64,000 nucleotides of DNA, taken from contig JAHLJZ010000072.1 of NCBI GenBank assembly GCA_025602915.1, positions 52,055 to 116,054 on the forward strand. Direction: 5' to 3'. Below the pieces are notes generated by a model that saw only the letters and a list, made by a program, of their open reading frames with translations, made no database searches and was not told where the DNA came from. Both the position numbers and the translations under genes were made by a program. Positions 27,325 to 39,793 of the stretch are shown in pieces (the first letter of the stretch is position 1; every line of letters starts with the position of its first letter). Source of the DNA: Paraphysoderma sedebokerense (taxonomy: Eukaryota; Blastocladiomycota; Physodermatomycetes; Physodermatales; Physodermataceae).

Positions 27325-28027
27325 TTTTGAATATTCTGTTTGATTTCAATTGAGTCTAAAGGTGCTACTTTGCGAGGAAATGCAGATACTGTTTCATTTG
27401 CAAGTCTCGAATCTGTTTTTATCCAAATCAGACGGGATATATTTCAACTTTCAACCGAACTTTCGAAAGTGACCAATCTTCATTTAGCTCGATTATTTCC
27501 TTCAGCCGTCGCGTTCAAGGTGCAACCCAATAAATGAAGATTCTGGCATCGTAAAATAGAAATCGATTATGGTGCCTATATTACACATTATCGTACTTAT
27601 TTTGAATTGTTTGTAATGATTACATTCCAACGAGTCAGTAATGCATATAGATTTCTCATACATAATAGAAGTTGCGGTGACTGCTATAATTAATGTTATC
27701 AGGTCTAAGCTATCGCTGAACCTAGACGACTCTCCCATACATTGCACGGGCTATTAATTTTTATATTGATTATGTCGGTCATCCGAGGATTTGTAATCTG
27801 TATAGACTTATGCATTTATATTATTGTTAATCGTCAGCAAAGCAATAAATCAATTGTTAGAGTGAAAAAGGCCTTGATAAGGAAAATTAAAAAGTCGTCC
27901 GCTCGTTTCGCCTGTGAGCCCATTGTAATTGAAGTCGCCGAGTCGAAGCAATATCCTATAAATTTAGACCATAATTGAATCTAAAGATAAAGTAAATCCA
28001 CTCGTCAAACCGTATTGCAATCTTATC
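27325..28027. other. Intergenic region between PMP3 and OTU1
   Basis: Several open frames of 60-80 codons exist on both strands, including a hydrophobic one at 27742-27978 (+). None shows a domain or a supported splice structure. This region probably carries the divergent promoters of PMP3 and OTU1. Confidence 0.35.
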
Positions 28028-29703
28028 ATGGTAACTAGTTTCTTCAGCAAACCATTCCCTGGTAGATAATCTGACTCCCTATTCTATTCTCTATGCCTTG
28101 ACATACGTAATAGCGTCTACGACTTCGCACCCCGTCATCAACCACAACCCTGTCTTCGGCGGCTCTCCTTCCGTCGTCTCCTTTGTCGGAGTTAAAGTCT
28201 TTAATCTCTCAGCAAACAGGAATCGACTCTTCTAATATAAAACTAAAAGTCGGGTTCCCACCCAAACCACTGGCAACTCACGAGAACGGGGACGCCGCTA
28301 CGCTAGAGATGGTGGGAGTAAGAGATGGCGATCAAATCATCGTTGAATTATTATATGCAGGTGGGGCTGTTCCATCTACTGCTCCCTCAGGCAGTACAAG
28401 TACTTTGTCAACAGGGCATGGAAGTACTCAGGCGGTGGCCTCTGGATCGTCGAAGGCTACAACATTAAACCAGAACGAAGAGATTATAGAGTTACCTAGC
28501 GGAAAAGGGTATCTTTTACGAAGGGAGGTACCAGATGATAACAGCTGCTTATTCAATAGTATTCAATATGTGATGGATAAGAAATCTGCAGTACAGTCCT
28601 TACGGGAAGGTAAGTTTCGAAATCGATTTCAACTGTACGATTGTTGAAATTTACACTCGAAAAGTGGGTCTTGACCATAAAATCTGTCCAATAATTCTTG
28701 CGTTGTCTCAATTTATTGCTTCTTGCTCTTCATAACAGTCGTCGCTTCCACCATCCTGTCTGATCCGATCAAGTACAATGAAGCAATATTAGGTCGTCCT
28801 GTCGACGAATACGCGAATTGGATAATGAAAAGCAACAGTTGGGGCGGAGCTATCGAATTGAGTATCTTTTCCTCAGTCTACGGAGTCGGTTAGTAAACAC
28901 CTTAATTTATTTTGTGAGATCATTGTGCAGCCGGCAACGATCCCTATAATTAACTTTGACTGACCGTTGTAATAATGCATCCTTTTCGGACCGACTATAA
29001 ACTATTTCTTAGAAATTTGTTCAATAGACATTCAAACTGGGCGTATAGATCGTTTTGGTTTGTTTATGTCGCTCTTTTTACAACATAGGGCGTTATGTCG
29101 TGACTGCTAATCACTTAATGTACGCTTCCATAGGCGAGGGAATGTATCCAAAAAGATGCCTGGTTATTTATAGGTTTGTAATAGCAATTTGTTTCAAACC
29201 CTGAAGCGCAGAGTGTCGTTTTTATGGTTTCTGACCTTCGAATCTCCACCGGAATACTTCCATCCTTGTATTCATCCATGTATCTTTTTCCCGTCTTCCG
29301 ATGACAATATACTTCAACTTAACAATAGCGGGATCCACTATGACCCGCTTTCTCTTGTTATTACACCGACATCGACTTCGCCATATGACATTACGGTGTT
29401 TGATGTGTCTCCGTGTTCTTCCGGCGTTAACGGAAAGGATGAAGTATTGGAAGCCGCAGCTGCATTAGCGGGGATCATGAAGAAGGTAGGTTTCGATACA
29501 TGCGATTCATCCTTTGACTCTACTTCATCAGTAACATTGCTTTCTTTATGGCGCCAAAATAGAAACACAAGTACACTGATCTTGCCAACTTCACTTTACG
29601 TTGTGGAATCTGCAAGATTGGATTGAAAGGTCAAGTTGAAGCAACCGGTAAATGTTGTTTTACGAGTTTTCTCTTCCATGTCATCGATTGTATGATCATA
29701 TGA
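28028..29703 (+). CDS. OTU1: OTU1-type deubiquitinase (YOD1 homologue)
   Basis: OTU1/YOD1 is a Cdc48/p97-associated deubiquitinase of ER-associated degradation. Exons are 28028-28030 (the ATG alone), 28114-28609, 28739-28888, 29013-29057, 29134-29173, 29329-29485 and 29563 onward. The N-terminal UBX-like domain reads MRLRLRTP and then LSELKSLISQQTGI. The OTU core holds the catalytic site VPDDNSCLFNSI (Asp and Cys) and SGIHYDPL (His). ANFTLRCGICKIGLKGQVEA is the first half of the C-terminal zinc finger. The second half, with its His pair, is not found in a good exon. Reading on from GAAGCAACC gives a short non-homologous tail ending at 29703. The C-terminus is therefore uncertain: a missed exon, an indel or a real truncation are all possible. 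Confidence 0.85.
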
Positions 29704-30342
29704 ATCAGTTTCTAATGAGTTTATTTATTGGAATTGTATTTTGAATTTTTTTTGAATACGACCGCGTCTGAATTTCGGCCTAAACGAACAAAATCGCACC
29801 AAACCGAAACAACCCAATAAAACAACAGAGCACGCAAAGAAAACAGGACATATGTCGTTTGTAGAATACTCTTAACTTTGATTCTAGTCCATTCGTTGTA
29901 GGAATCAATTGCAACTGGAATTTTCGGTGGTCGAGATCACAAGTACTTGGTTGGATTGAAATTCGACAATATAAATCTTAGCAATTTTTGTAATATACAT
30001 TCATGACGCAAGTGCTAAATATACAATTAAGATTTGGATTTAAAACTATTGAATCATAAATTTGAAGCAGAGCGTGAAAAGCGAATAACCCGGGACACTT
30101 GAAAATCACCGTCACCGACATTTTGAATTCGAATTATCTGTCAGCGATAACATTTCTCATCAAAGAAATTTCTTTATTCAACTATAATACACACTTTATC
30201 GCTTCTGCATTTTCAGATCTCTTAGACTTTTTCAACGATATAAGGCTATTCGAGCGAACTTCTTCGATCATCCATTGAGAGTGGTCAACTATAACTATCC
30301 ATTAATCAACGCATCACTATCTGAACTTTAGAGAGGCCAATA
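29704..30342. other. Intergenic region between OTU1 and ARP1
   Basis: AT-rich sequence with no convincing gene. A patch near 29901-29940 reads loosely like the missing end of the OTU1 zinc finger (IATG, FGG), but without the His pair and in a frame that does not join. Confidence 0.4.
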
Positions 30343-32668
30343 ATGGAATTTGAAGACGTACTCACAAATCAGCCAGTCGTTATTGATAATGTATGGCTTT
30401 GATACTTTTTTAACACAAGTTCCTGATTGTACCCTTTTGTTTTTGTTTGTTGACAGTGAATTCGATTTTAAGAGTTTGCGGAGATACTGACTCTTTTTTT
30501 TACGGTTTACTTTGCTTATTTTTAAATATATGATATTGCGATGAAATAATTTAATATTTACCAATACGAAATTCTCGGATGGATGTTGTTTCATTGCTGA
30601 TGGTGTTATTCGAATGGATAATACTCGCGCTTTATGTTTATTTTTATTCTCCTGCTCCGTTTTTCAACCCTTGCCTTGAAATCTACGATGTCCAATGCCC
30701 TTAATCATCGATATGAAATTGGTTTACTCATGGATGACGGACCCTTATAAATTGGATAACAGGGTTCAGGTGTGATAAAAGCAGGTTTTGCCGGTGATGA
30801 ACAACCCAAATCTTTTTTCCCTAGTTTGTATGTATTTCTGCTATTGGGTTTGCGAAAACGGGGTTTTTATTGGATGAGTTATGAACCGGCATTTGTTGGC
30901 CGAATCCGCTCTTATTCGCTTTGGAGGGAGGGGCCTGGCTCTTTGGTGGCGGCCGTTCCTAGAGTTACCAACTTGACAGATTTTACTAACCTCTGCATAC
31001 CTCTTTTCTCTCAAATCCAAAACCAAAATTACAACATACAGCGTTGGACGCCCGAAGCATCTCCGTATAATGGCTGGTGCAATTGAAGGCGACACATTTA
31101 TTGGCCGTAAAGCACAGGAGTTGCGAGGTTTACTGAAAATTCGGTACCCTATGGAACATGGAATAGTGACGGATTGGGATGATATGGAACGAATTTGGAG
31201 TTGGGTGTATAATGAGGAATTAAAGATTCTAAGTGAAGAGGTAAGCGCCTTTTCGTTTTGGGCAGGTTAGGTTACATCAAGGTTAACTGACGTCTCTTTC
31301 ACGAAAACCTTTCGATTCCGATTGCTAGCATCCTGTGCTGCTGACAGAGGCGCCTCTGAATCCGAAACAAAATCGAGAACAGATTGCTCAGATATTTTTT
31401 GAGACCTTTAACGTTCCTGCTATGTTCACCAGTGTGCAAGCTGTTTTGGCCTTGTGAGTACTTTTTGTGATTTCGATTCGGTTCTCCTGGCCTTGGCTGT
31501 AGCAATATCACGGGTCGTTTGTCACATTTTACAAGACAAAGTTCTACAATCAGCCGATGAAAACTGACTTTCCATGCTTGATGAATAATTAGGTACGCGT
31601 CAGGACGAACGACAGGAGTTGTGCTGGATTCTGGAGATGGAGTGTCGCACGCTGTTCCAGTTTATGAAGGGTTTGCCATGCCTCATGCTATAAGGAGGAT
31701 TGATGTTGCAGGACGGTTAGTTTATGATTATCTGTCACTGTTATGTAATCTGTCTTTCGCTAATTCCACTGTCCAATTTCTAACTCAAAAGGGATATCAC
31801 AACTCATCTTCAACTTTTACTGCGAAAATCCGGTTATCATTTCCATACTTCCTCTGAACGAGAGGTCATTCGAACTATCAAAGAAAAATGTTGTTATGTG
31901 GCGTTGAATCCTGTCAAGGAAGAAAAGGAGTTGAGCGCTCTGGGAATTGGTATTGGACTTGGAGGTGCCGCGGGAGCTGGAGGAATGGCAGGCAAAGGGG
32001 CCAATGAGTTTGTGTTGCCGGATGGCAATACTGTCAAGGTATGCTTTTGGCTTACATGTTAACTGGTGATAAACTGATCGAGAGATTGACTGATATTTGT
32101 TCGCGCATGATTCTTCTGCTGTTATCACTTACCAATTATCTGCCTTTCCATTACGACGGCAACATCAGCTTGGAGCAGAGCGATTCCGAGCACCTGAAAT
32201 ACTTTTCAACCCCGAATTGATAGGACAAGAATATCCCGGTATACATCAAGTCATTATAGATAGTATATCCAAAGCCGATTTAGATTTGAGAAAGAATCTA
32301 TATGCTAATGTTGTGTTAAGTGGTGGTTCGACATTATTCCGAGGTATGTAGTGGTTGTCTGTTTTTCTCTTATTCGCCCGTCTTTCGCTTCTGCTCGCAT
32401 TGTCTGCAGAGCTCGGTAGCTTTAACTTCTGGACTGTGGTTTGCCAACTGGACTTGAATTTTTAGGTTTCGGAGATCGGCTTTTGTCCGAGCTGAAAAAA
32501 TTGTCGCCTCGGGATACCAAACTCAAGATATACGCTCCGCCTGAGCGAAAGTACTCGACATGGATTGGTGGATCTATTTTGGGGTCATTGTCCACGTTCA
32601 AGAAGATGTGGGTGAGTGCCGAAGAATATCAGGAAGACCCAGATGTGATTTTCAAGAAGGGATTTTAG
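30343..32668 (+). CDS. ARP1: Actin-related protein 1 (centractin), dynactin filament subunit
   Basis: ARP1 builds the short actin-like filament of dynactin, the dynein activator for nuclear and vesicle movement. Eight exons (30343-30390, 30763-30827, 31042-31240, 31329-31453, 31593-31715, 31792-32038, 32169-32343, 32466-32668) join in frame to 394 residues. The start [19 protein letters not shown] contains the first phosphate loop. [20 protein letters not shown] and [19 protein letters not shown] are typical of ARP1, and [19 protein letters not shown] is the second nucleotide loop. It ends [20 protein letters not shown] plus a short acidic/basic tail. After the EEKELSAL block there is a Gly/Ala-rich insertion of about 20 residues not seen in other ARP1 proteins. 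The very long intron 1 (372 bases) separates the initiator exon. Confidence 0.95.
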
Positions 32669-33237
32669 AAGATTGCGAGTATAGTATAGTATGGTGTGGA
32701 CTAAAGTACATGGCGTTTGTTGAGGGGATGGCCAATGTACTATTTGTTAATCGGGAGGAACGGCAAAATACACATAGAAAAATGAATCGCAGATAACAGT
32801 TGAATAAAAATTAGCAATTCAGTTTCTATTATTAATTGATATCCATATTGATATCCATACTGAATCTGAGGATTACTCAAACACGTGACCAGCTGAACAA
32901 TAACACGTGAGTTACACGTGACCGCATTCCCCTTTTTCTTCCCTCTCTCTTTCGTCATTTCCTTTTTTCATCGTCCGAGAGAGAACAACAGAGAGAAAGT
33001 TATCGACTGACAAGAACGACATACTGTGAAAGATACCAGAAGTAATACCTGCTTTCTGAGATACCCGCTGCATCGACATTGTCTTTATCCTGCCCTCCCT
33101 CTCGTTGTGCTCAGCAGAACAGTGAGATTCTCTCATCACATCACCCACCTCGTCCATCAGCCGACCGACTCAATTTTCGCTATTCTCCCATAAACAACCT
33201 CCACCTACAACCATACAGACAGTCTATCACACATAGA

Positions 33238-34519
33238 ATGGATAACCGCAAGCGCAAACTATCATTCTCAGAGGAAGATGAAGAGTCCTTGGATTTTCGC
33301 CTTCGTCATAGCCACTTGAACGGTCACAGTGACCCTCGGAGTCAGCGGACAAGCATGGCATCGTTTAATGGGAAGAGAAGTCGATACAATACCGATTTAG
33401 AAAGGGATGGAGATGAGAATGTAAATGGAGATGGAAGATTTGAATTGGCAAAATATCTTCGTATGTTCTCTTTTCCTTTGTTCATTTATCTAGCTTTCTT
33501 TGGCTAGCATCATCGCACCCTGTCATTTGAATTTTTAATCCTAACTAATTTTAACTCTAATATTCTTGCTTCCTCCTTCTTTTGCAAATCTTAGCTATTT
33601 TGTCGAAATCCCAGCTTATCTCTCTTCTGACGAATCTGACGTCGGCTCACCCTACATTAACGCCGGTGGTACAATCTTTATTGCCTCGACCAACGATACC
33701 CAGTGTGAAATCATATTTCGAAAGTTTACATAGGAAGCTTGAAGAGACATTTCCTTACAATAGACATGGTACTGGAAAGGACGACTATAGCTTTAACCGA
33801 GTAAAAGGTGTTATCTATGAGATCAAAGTATGTTCTCTCTTCGTTTACATTTGAACTCGTATAATTTCTCGATAGATATTGAATTTTGTCAATTCTTTAG
33901 GACACGATACTATCGTTTGCACAGTACTTCTCGACCAGTCCAGTGGACTTCCCGACCGCTACCTTCGCATATCTGCTATTAGCCACAGAATTCGCCACAA
34001 ATCTACCAGAGTTTGATAATCCCAGTAATAATATTATGAAGCGAGAAACGCTCGCCAAATTAAAAGAGTACTGGAGAGGATGGATTTCGGAAGTCGAAAG
34101 AAAGAATTGGGAAGGGCGAGTGTTTACTGCTGAAATGGTGGGAGATTGGTGGAAGGGGTAAGTCCTATCGACAGGTGATTGATGGGCAAGTTAATTTGAC
34201 TAATTCTGTCTTAATTCACCATAGCATCGCATCAATAGCGCCTCCGCTCTCACCAACGTATGATGATCTTCCTCAACAATTTAAACAGAGACTGGGCTAT
34301 ATTATCAACTTGGCCCCACCACCATCTGTTCCCCCTTCTCTTCACTCTCAATTCGCTATGTCTGGAAACAACTCGCCATTATCCATATCAAGTCCTAGTT
34401 GCTCGGTGGCGCTGGGGCAATCACATGCTCACGGAGTGAATTCGCCAGTCAGAGGCTACGGACCAGGTCAGTGGACTAATATGGGAATGGTTGCCGACGG
34501 AAATGGTAGAATAGACTAA
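33238..34519 (+). CDS. STS1: Cut8/STS1 nuclear proteasome tethering factor
   Basis: Cut8 (fission yeast) and Sts1 (budding yeast) tether the 26S proteasome to the nucleus. Four exons (33238-33460, 33595-33827, 33901-34157, 34225-34519) give about 335 residues. The N-terminus MDNRKRKLSFSEEDEES plus GKRSRYN is basic, like a nuclear localisation and proteasome-binding segment. The Cut8 core is clear: ILSKSQLISLLTNL, LLPRPTIPSVKSYFESLHRK, LEETFPY, DDYSFNRVKG, and TFAYLLLATEFATNLPEF followed by an Asn-rich turn and KRETLAKLKEYW. This is the six-helix bundle that binds membrane lipid and proteasome. The C-terminus is Ser/Pro/Gly-rich. The upstream frame could extend to 33079 only by using a non-ATG codon, so the ATG at 33238 is preferred. 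Confidence 0.9.
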
Positions 34520-35798
34520 ATTGACACTGGATTCAAAACTGATCACTTCTACGACGGAACGCGCGCGACTTTGATATGATTTTTCAAACTCTTCGGCGTT
34601 CCGTAAGACGAGGCCACTTCTTCATCTAAGTAATATGAACTTTCTGTAATATAGGCATACCACTTGTTCTCTGTAGACGACACGTTTTCGCTTCTTTGTA
34701 CTTAGTCCACTTTGCTTTCTCTCTCCGTTGTGTTTTCAACTTCACGGTATCGACGGAAGTGAATGTTTGGTCCAAAAAAAATAGTCACAAATTTGTAACT
34801 ACTCATTGTGCTCGAAGAGAATATGTTTGGCCTTCAACCGAGTTACGATTGTGTGTGATAGTGTAATATACGTTTTGACATGACACATAAGTTGAGAAGA
34901 GCATAAATAGTCTGGGGTCTACATCAAAGCGATGAAACGGGTTTTGCTATACTTCTTTAATGCGAATTTTATTGACAATCCCTAATCTTGTTAATTGACA
35001 CGAATAAAGTTTACAGAATATCAGCTGTAGCGGGAAATAGCTAAAACTAGGTGCCCTCTTTACATGAAGTGGACAAGTGGTAGGATAATAGAGAACTTTG
35101 ATATATTCGCGGTTTTCTCAAAGAGCTGGGCTGTAGAATTCAAAGCGCTTATTCGATTGAGATCATTTCAAGCTACATCACACCAAATAAAAGTAAAATG
35201 TCTGTCGATGAAAATACACAAGGCTGACTCCCCTGAAAACTCAAGGTGAAAAATTGCAAATCAAGCAACGGAATACGAATTGACTGCTGTTAGAAATTAC
35301 GACCGAATAAGTGAGATCTCCATTCATTACGTTAGCACAGACATTATCTGGCAATGTACAGATCTCTATATAATCTATTTCAATTCAAAAGCACTATGAT
35401 GAGTAACTATTAAAGCGTAAACCTTTACCCGCACGTCAAACTCAGAATGGGATAATCGAATGCAAAACGTTGCTGATCAGAGCTGCCGATGTTACAGAGT
35501 TTTATGGGGAAAGGAGTAGACTGAAAAGTAAATCAGAGAATCAGGGATTTGAGTTTTACGGGAGTTGTAAAATGAAGGAGTTCGCTGCGATTAAATGCAA
35601 TTTAACCACTCAAAACGCGTCCAGACGTCGGATATTAATTGTCCGGTTTCATCGTCAAACTGAGTCCTATTTTTCTGATTGTTTCACAACGCATACCTGA
35701 TAATACGGAGGAGGACTGCAAATCTCGACACAGATATAAATTCTAAGCCAAGGCCCCAAAGAATTGCATACCAAGCAAAACGTCGGAAGATATCCAAT
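34520..35798. other. Intergenic region
   Basis: This holds the 3' flank of STS1 and a long AT-rich stretch. Open frames at 35064-35249 and 35470-35700 have no recognisable domain, signal peptide or splice partners. No RNA gene was recognised. Confidence 0.4.
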
Positions 35799-36823
35799 AT
35801 GCAAAAAATTGCTTTTCTGTTATTCGCTTTCCTCGCCTTATGCTCGTATAACAGGGTGAATGGTCAGTTCATGAAAATCCGTGATATATTCGGATCAAAT
35901 GCGTCGAACATTGTAATGGACTGACAAATTCCTATTTTCCTTATGGGTTTTAGCCTCTATTCATCTTGACAAGCGCACAAGCGTATCTGATAAATGTGAG
36001 TTATTTTCATGTTTGCTTTACAGCTTTAATATCGCTTCAAATTTTTAACTCGACTCTATCTTCGCTTCCGAGAAGTCAAGAAACTGGGAGAAGATATTTA
36101 TTACGGCGTATGCGCTTATGCTACGGGAATCTACACTTTTGAACAGCAGAAAAGAGCAGCAGTTTGTTGGGGTAAATCGATTGAAGTACCTTCTGCGGGA
36201 GAACCAGTTCTGGCCGATTGGGAGGAACTGGAGGCGACGGACGAAGAAACATTTACATGTGGTGAAAGCTACATTTTCAATCTCAAATTCACTACCATGG
36301 GCCAACTTCCTCAACCTGTACGTCAAGTTTACATTTTTACTTATACGTTTCGAGGCTAATATCTTTATTAATCAAGGCCAAGGCAAAAATTACTCTAATG
36401 TCGGCAAACGGTGAAGAAATTCAAGAACCCATCTATTATGGGGATATTGCAGAAGATAATATCATCTCTAAAAAACGTTTGAAAAACGGAGTCGCTTTGG
36501 ATATACCGCAATCAACCGGCGTAAGAAAATGGATGGTCGAATCAGGGAGGCATCGTCTTGGAATGGGTTCAGATAAGCCGGGAACAAGTCTAAAAGAAGA
36601 GTTCAGAGAAACTAAAAGACGATTTTTCGCAACCCACGCAACGCAAGTTGAGCTCCAAGGGACTGTACCGAAAAACATTGATGCAGGATATTATATGTTT
36701 CAACTTGAATTCTGGAACCCAAAAATGCGTACAGAGACCCTGCTTAGATCAATTCGCAGAAATATCAACATCCATTGTCCAAAAGACGTCCCAGTTGGTC
36801 AAGACGATTCCCAGAATTTTTGA
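35799..36823 (+). CDS. Secreted protein of unknown function
   Basis: The ATG at 35799 starts a signal peptide (MQKIAFLLFAFLALCS). A large exon begins near 36090 and ends at 36317 (GEDIYYGVCAYATGIYTFEQ, then CWGKSIEVPSAGEPVLADWE). The final exon runs 36377-36823 and joins in frame. The mature protein of roughly 250 residues has about four cysteines and alternating polar and hydrophobic stretches suggestive of beta strands (CGESYIFNLKFTTMGQ, AKITLMSANGEEI, VELQGTVPK, YYMFQLEFW). That pattern could be an extracellular beta-sandwich, but no family is recognised. The borders of the small exons between 35860 and 36090 are uncertain, and an alternative first exon is possible. Confidence 0.55.
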
Positions 36824-37877
36824 ATGATCTAAACTGTTGTCAAAGTCTAATGAATATGTATTAGTTATTATGTTGTGAGATAACTGAGGAAGTGTATTCA
36901 GCCTTATTAAATGACTACTAGATGCGTCTTCGGTGAAGAGGGAGTTTAAAGTGGTTTTATTACCCTCCGTATTAAAGGATGAGAGTTTATTCACCTAGAA
37001 AACTGGCAAAACTTAGCAGATATAACTTTAAAATTTAATAAAATATATAGACAAATTGATAAGTAAAAGAAATGGCTATGCTAGAATGGCTATGCTATTT
37101 AGCTGATTCTAATACACAATTTTAGTGAAGTTCTCTTTCGGATCCAATCACTACTGTCAACTAATGTTGTGTCGCTCCTTGCCGGTAACCCTGTTCCACT
37201 ACCATCGTCTCCTGCTCCAATAACATCATTATAATCCACTATACGCTATCGCTTTTTATATCGAAGATAAAATTCTACGATGGAGTAATTGTCGTTCTTT
37301 GGATATAGTTTCGCCTTATTTCGATAAAAGGCCCCCAAGATTTCCTTCGTTTACTCGGCATTTTGCCAATCCCACGCGTGAAGAATGCCGCACTTCAATA
37401 AGCAACTTTTTTTAACAAATGCTTCTTATCGGTTGACTGACAGCGACGTCTGACCGCTTCTCCGACTCCTCTTGACCGGATAAAATATTAGCGGATGTCA
37501 TTTCGGATAAGTCATAGACAGGAGTCGTAATTGTAGCCGTTAAACCGGCGAGAGCGATCAATGCCCTTAGGCGAGACCTGGCTGTTTGATAGCATTATCA
37601 GAGGATAAATTTCGCGTTGACTCTAATTGTATATTCGCCAACAACTAACGAGACATGCAGCGTTTAAAGAGAGAAAGAAAAGTTCGGTCTAACAAGGTGA
37701 AGTGTGAATAGAACTGGTGGAAATACGAAAACGATCGGTAGAAAAAAAAAAAAAAAAGGGATCACCAGGCGATATATCTGATTCAAGCCAACATAGTATA
37801 TTATCATTCCTGTTGTTTGAACCAAGTACAGTACAATGGTTTTACCATGACAAGCAACTAGCAACAACAGATTAGCA
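36824..37877. other. Intergenic region with A-run
   Basis: No gene is seen between the secreted-protein gene and CWC25, whose 3' ends converge here. A run of about 17 A residues lies near 37741-37757. Confidence 0.5.
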
Positions 37878-39365
37878 CTAGTCTATTTCTTTTCCACCTT
37901 TCAGGTAATACCTATTTCGGCCAACTACATCGCCCAGCCCTATTGTTTCTTTGTCCTTTGAACTCCCTTTGCCTTCGTCAACCCCATAGATTCGACTGAA
38001 AAACCCAACTTCCCTTTCAACTCTTCCTTTGGTCTTCCTTTCCATTTCTTCTCTCTCCTCGATCTCTTTTTCTTTCTGCTGTAGTAGAGACAGTTTCTCG
38101 GACCGTTCAGAGTACAATTGAGAAGCGGCAGACTGCATGGCAGCTAATTTGGCGGCGCGGATGGCGGCTTCGTCGGTCGAGTTTGAGTTGTCAGTGGAGG
38201 AATTATGGTGACGGGATTGGTGATCGCGATTGTCTCTTTGATGATGATGATGGTGGTGAGAGCGAGAATGCGAATGGAAGTTGGAATGTGAGGGAGGGTG
38301 ACGACCATTTCGGTCTCGATCTCTTTCTCTCTCTCTCGAGTGGGATCGTGATCGTCGTCTATGATGTTTGCTTCGTTCATACTCGTAAATCCTTCCGTCA
38401 TTATGATAATCAGACCGACTTCTCCTATCACCGTCATCATGATACCCATTTCTGCTCCTCTCTCGATCAGCATCAGACTTCCTCCTCGGACTCCGACTCC
38501 TACTTCGACTTGAGCCAATGCGTCTTTTGTTTTTAAATTCACGCCCTTCCCTGTCATCTTCACTATCACTATACTTTGATTTTCGCTTCTTTTTATCTTT
38601 CTTTTCCTTCTTCTTCTTGTCTTTTTTATCTTTTGATTTCCCATCTTTGTCTTTCAGCTTCCGCATTTTTCCAGGTTGCATCAACACCTTTTGTAAACTT
38701 TCCATTTCCTTTTTCTTGATCATTAGCAAGGGATCATCTCGAATCTTTGTCGACAAATCTCTTGGGTTGATGGATAGTTTAGATTCGGCGCCAGCCGATG
38801 CCGAGTTTGCAGACGATGTGCCGAGTAAATTAGATGAAGCGCTAGGGCCAGAGGTGGAGGATGCGGCAGGTTGATTCAGAATATGGTCCACTCGTTTGCG
38901 ACCAAGAAGAAAATCTTCTTTTTCCGACGTCAACATTGAGGAAGGATTGCCGGCCGTTGCGTACATCCAATCCAGACGATTTGAACGCTTTCTGTGAAGT
39001 GAATTGATAAAAACAAAGGAATAACATCGTCAGTTAGTAAAACTTATGCACCCGAAAGATGGTTATTCTATATGAATCAAAACATACTTCAAACCAGCAC
39101 TCTCCTGTAATTCAATCATCTCTTGTTTAGCTCTTTCTTCTGCCAATTCCTTTCGCAACTGCTCCAACTTCTTATCTTCCTCCATGGCCTTCTGTTCCTC
39201 CTTCCACACCCTCTCTTGATTTCGCATCGTCAATGGATGCCATGATTTTTTGAGATTCTACAATATGTACAGGGCAACGAGTGGATAAGTCAGCCAGGAG
39301 CAAATTTATAAACAACACCAGATAGAGAGGGACTGAAGACAACGTACCAAATCACCTCCTCCCAT
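37878..39365 (-). CDS. CWC25: Pre-mRNA splicing factor CWC25
   Basis: Cwc25 joins the spliceosome for the first transesterification step. Three exons (39348-39365, 39088-39257, 37878-38991) join to about 433 residues. The N-terminus [20 protein letters not shown], then [20 protein letters not shown], is the highly conserved Cir/Cwc25 domain that inserts near the branch helix. The conserved [10 protein letters not shown] and [11 protein letters not shown] blocks follow. The middle is Lys-rich and then an RS/RD-rich, His-rich low-complexity domain, as in metazoan CWC25/CCDC49. The C-terminal coiled coil ([19 protein letters not shown]) ends in a conserved RYYLKGGKE. The split initiator exon of 18 bases is supported by frame and by the conserved N-terminus. 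Its presence beside other information-processing genes is not an operon. Confidence 0.92.
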
Positions 39366-39793
39366 GTTTGTAGAGTAGATATATTTACAAAAGAGGAAAA
39401 TATAAAATAATAAAAGATGGAACGAATTGAGAGGAATGATGAGATGAATTTAAAAGCAGGAACGAAAAGGGAACTTGTCACCGCTAGGCCACAATAAACA
39501 CGCCCCTATGATAATTCAACAAAAGATGGATAATATATATAAGTCTAACAAAATGAACTTTTCTTAAATATTTTTTGTATATATATGTTGAATCTGCGTC
39601 ATAATAACATACATGGCACTTTGTTTGATCGAATGATCAGTTATTATGAATGATACAAGATATATTCAAATGATTCAGTATATAAATTAGAGTATAATAG
39701 CAGTATACACATGCAGTCTGTACACTAATTATCAAATAGATTTCAAGATACGGGTAGAGCTATAACATACAGAAACAAGGGACCGCATTTTGA

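Noticed and set aside
38144-38644. Open frames on both strands inside CWC25
   Set aside because: They are shadows of the RS/RD-rich low-complexity coding sequence; the CWC25 frame has the conserved ends.
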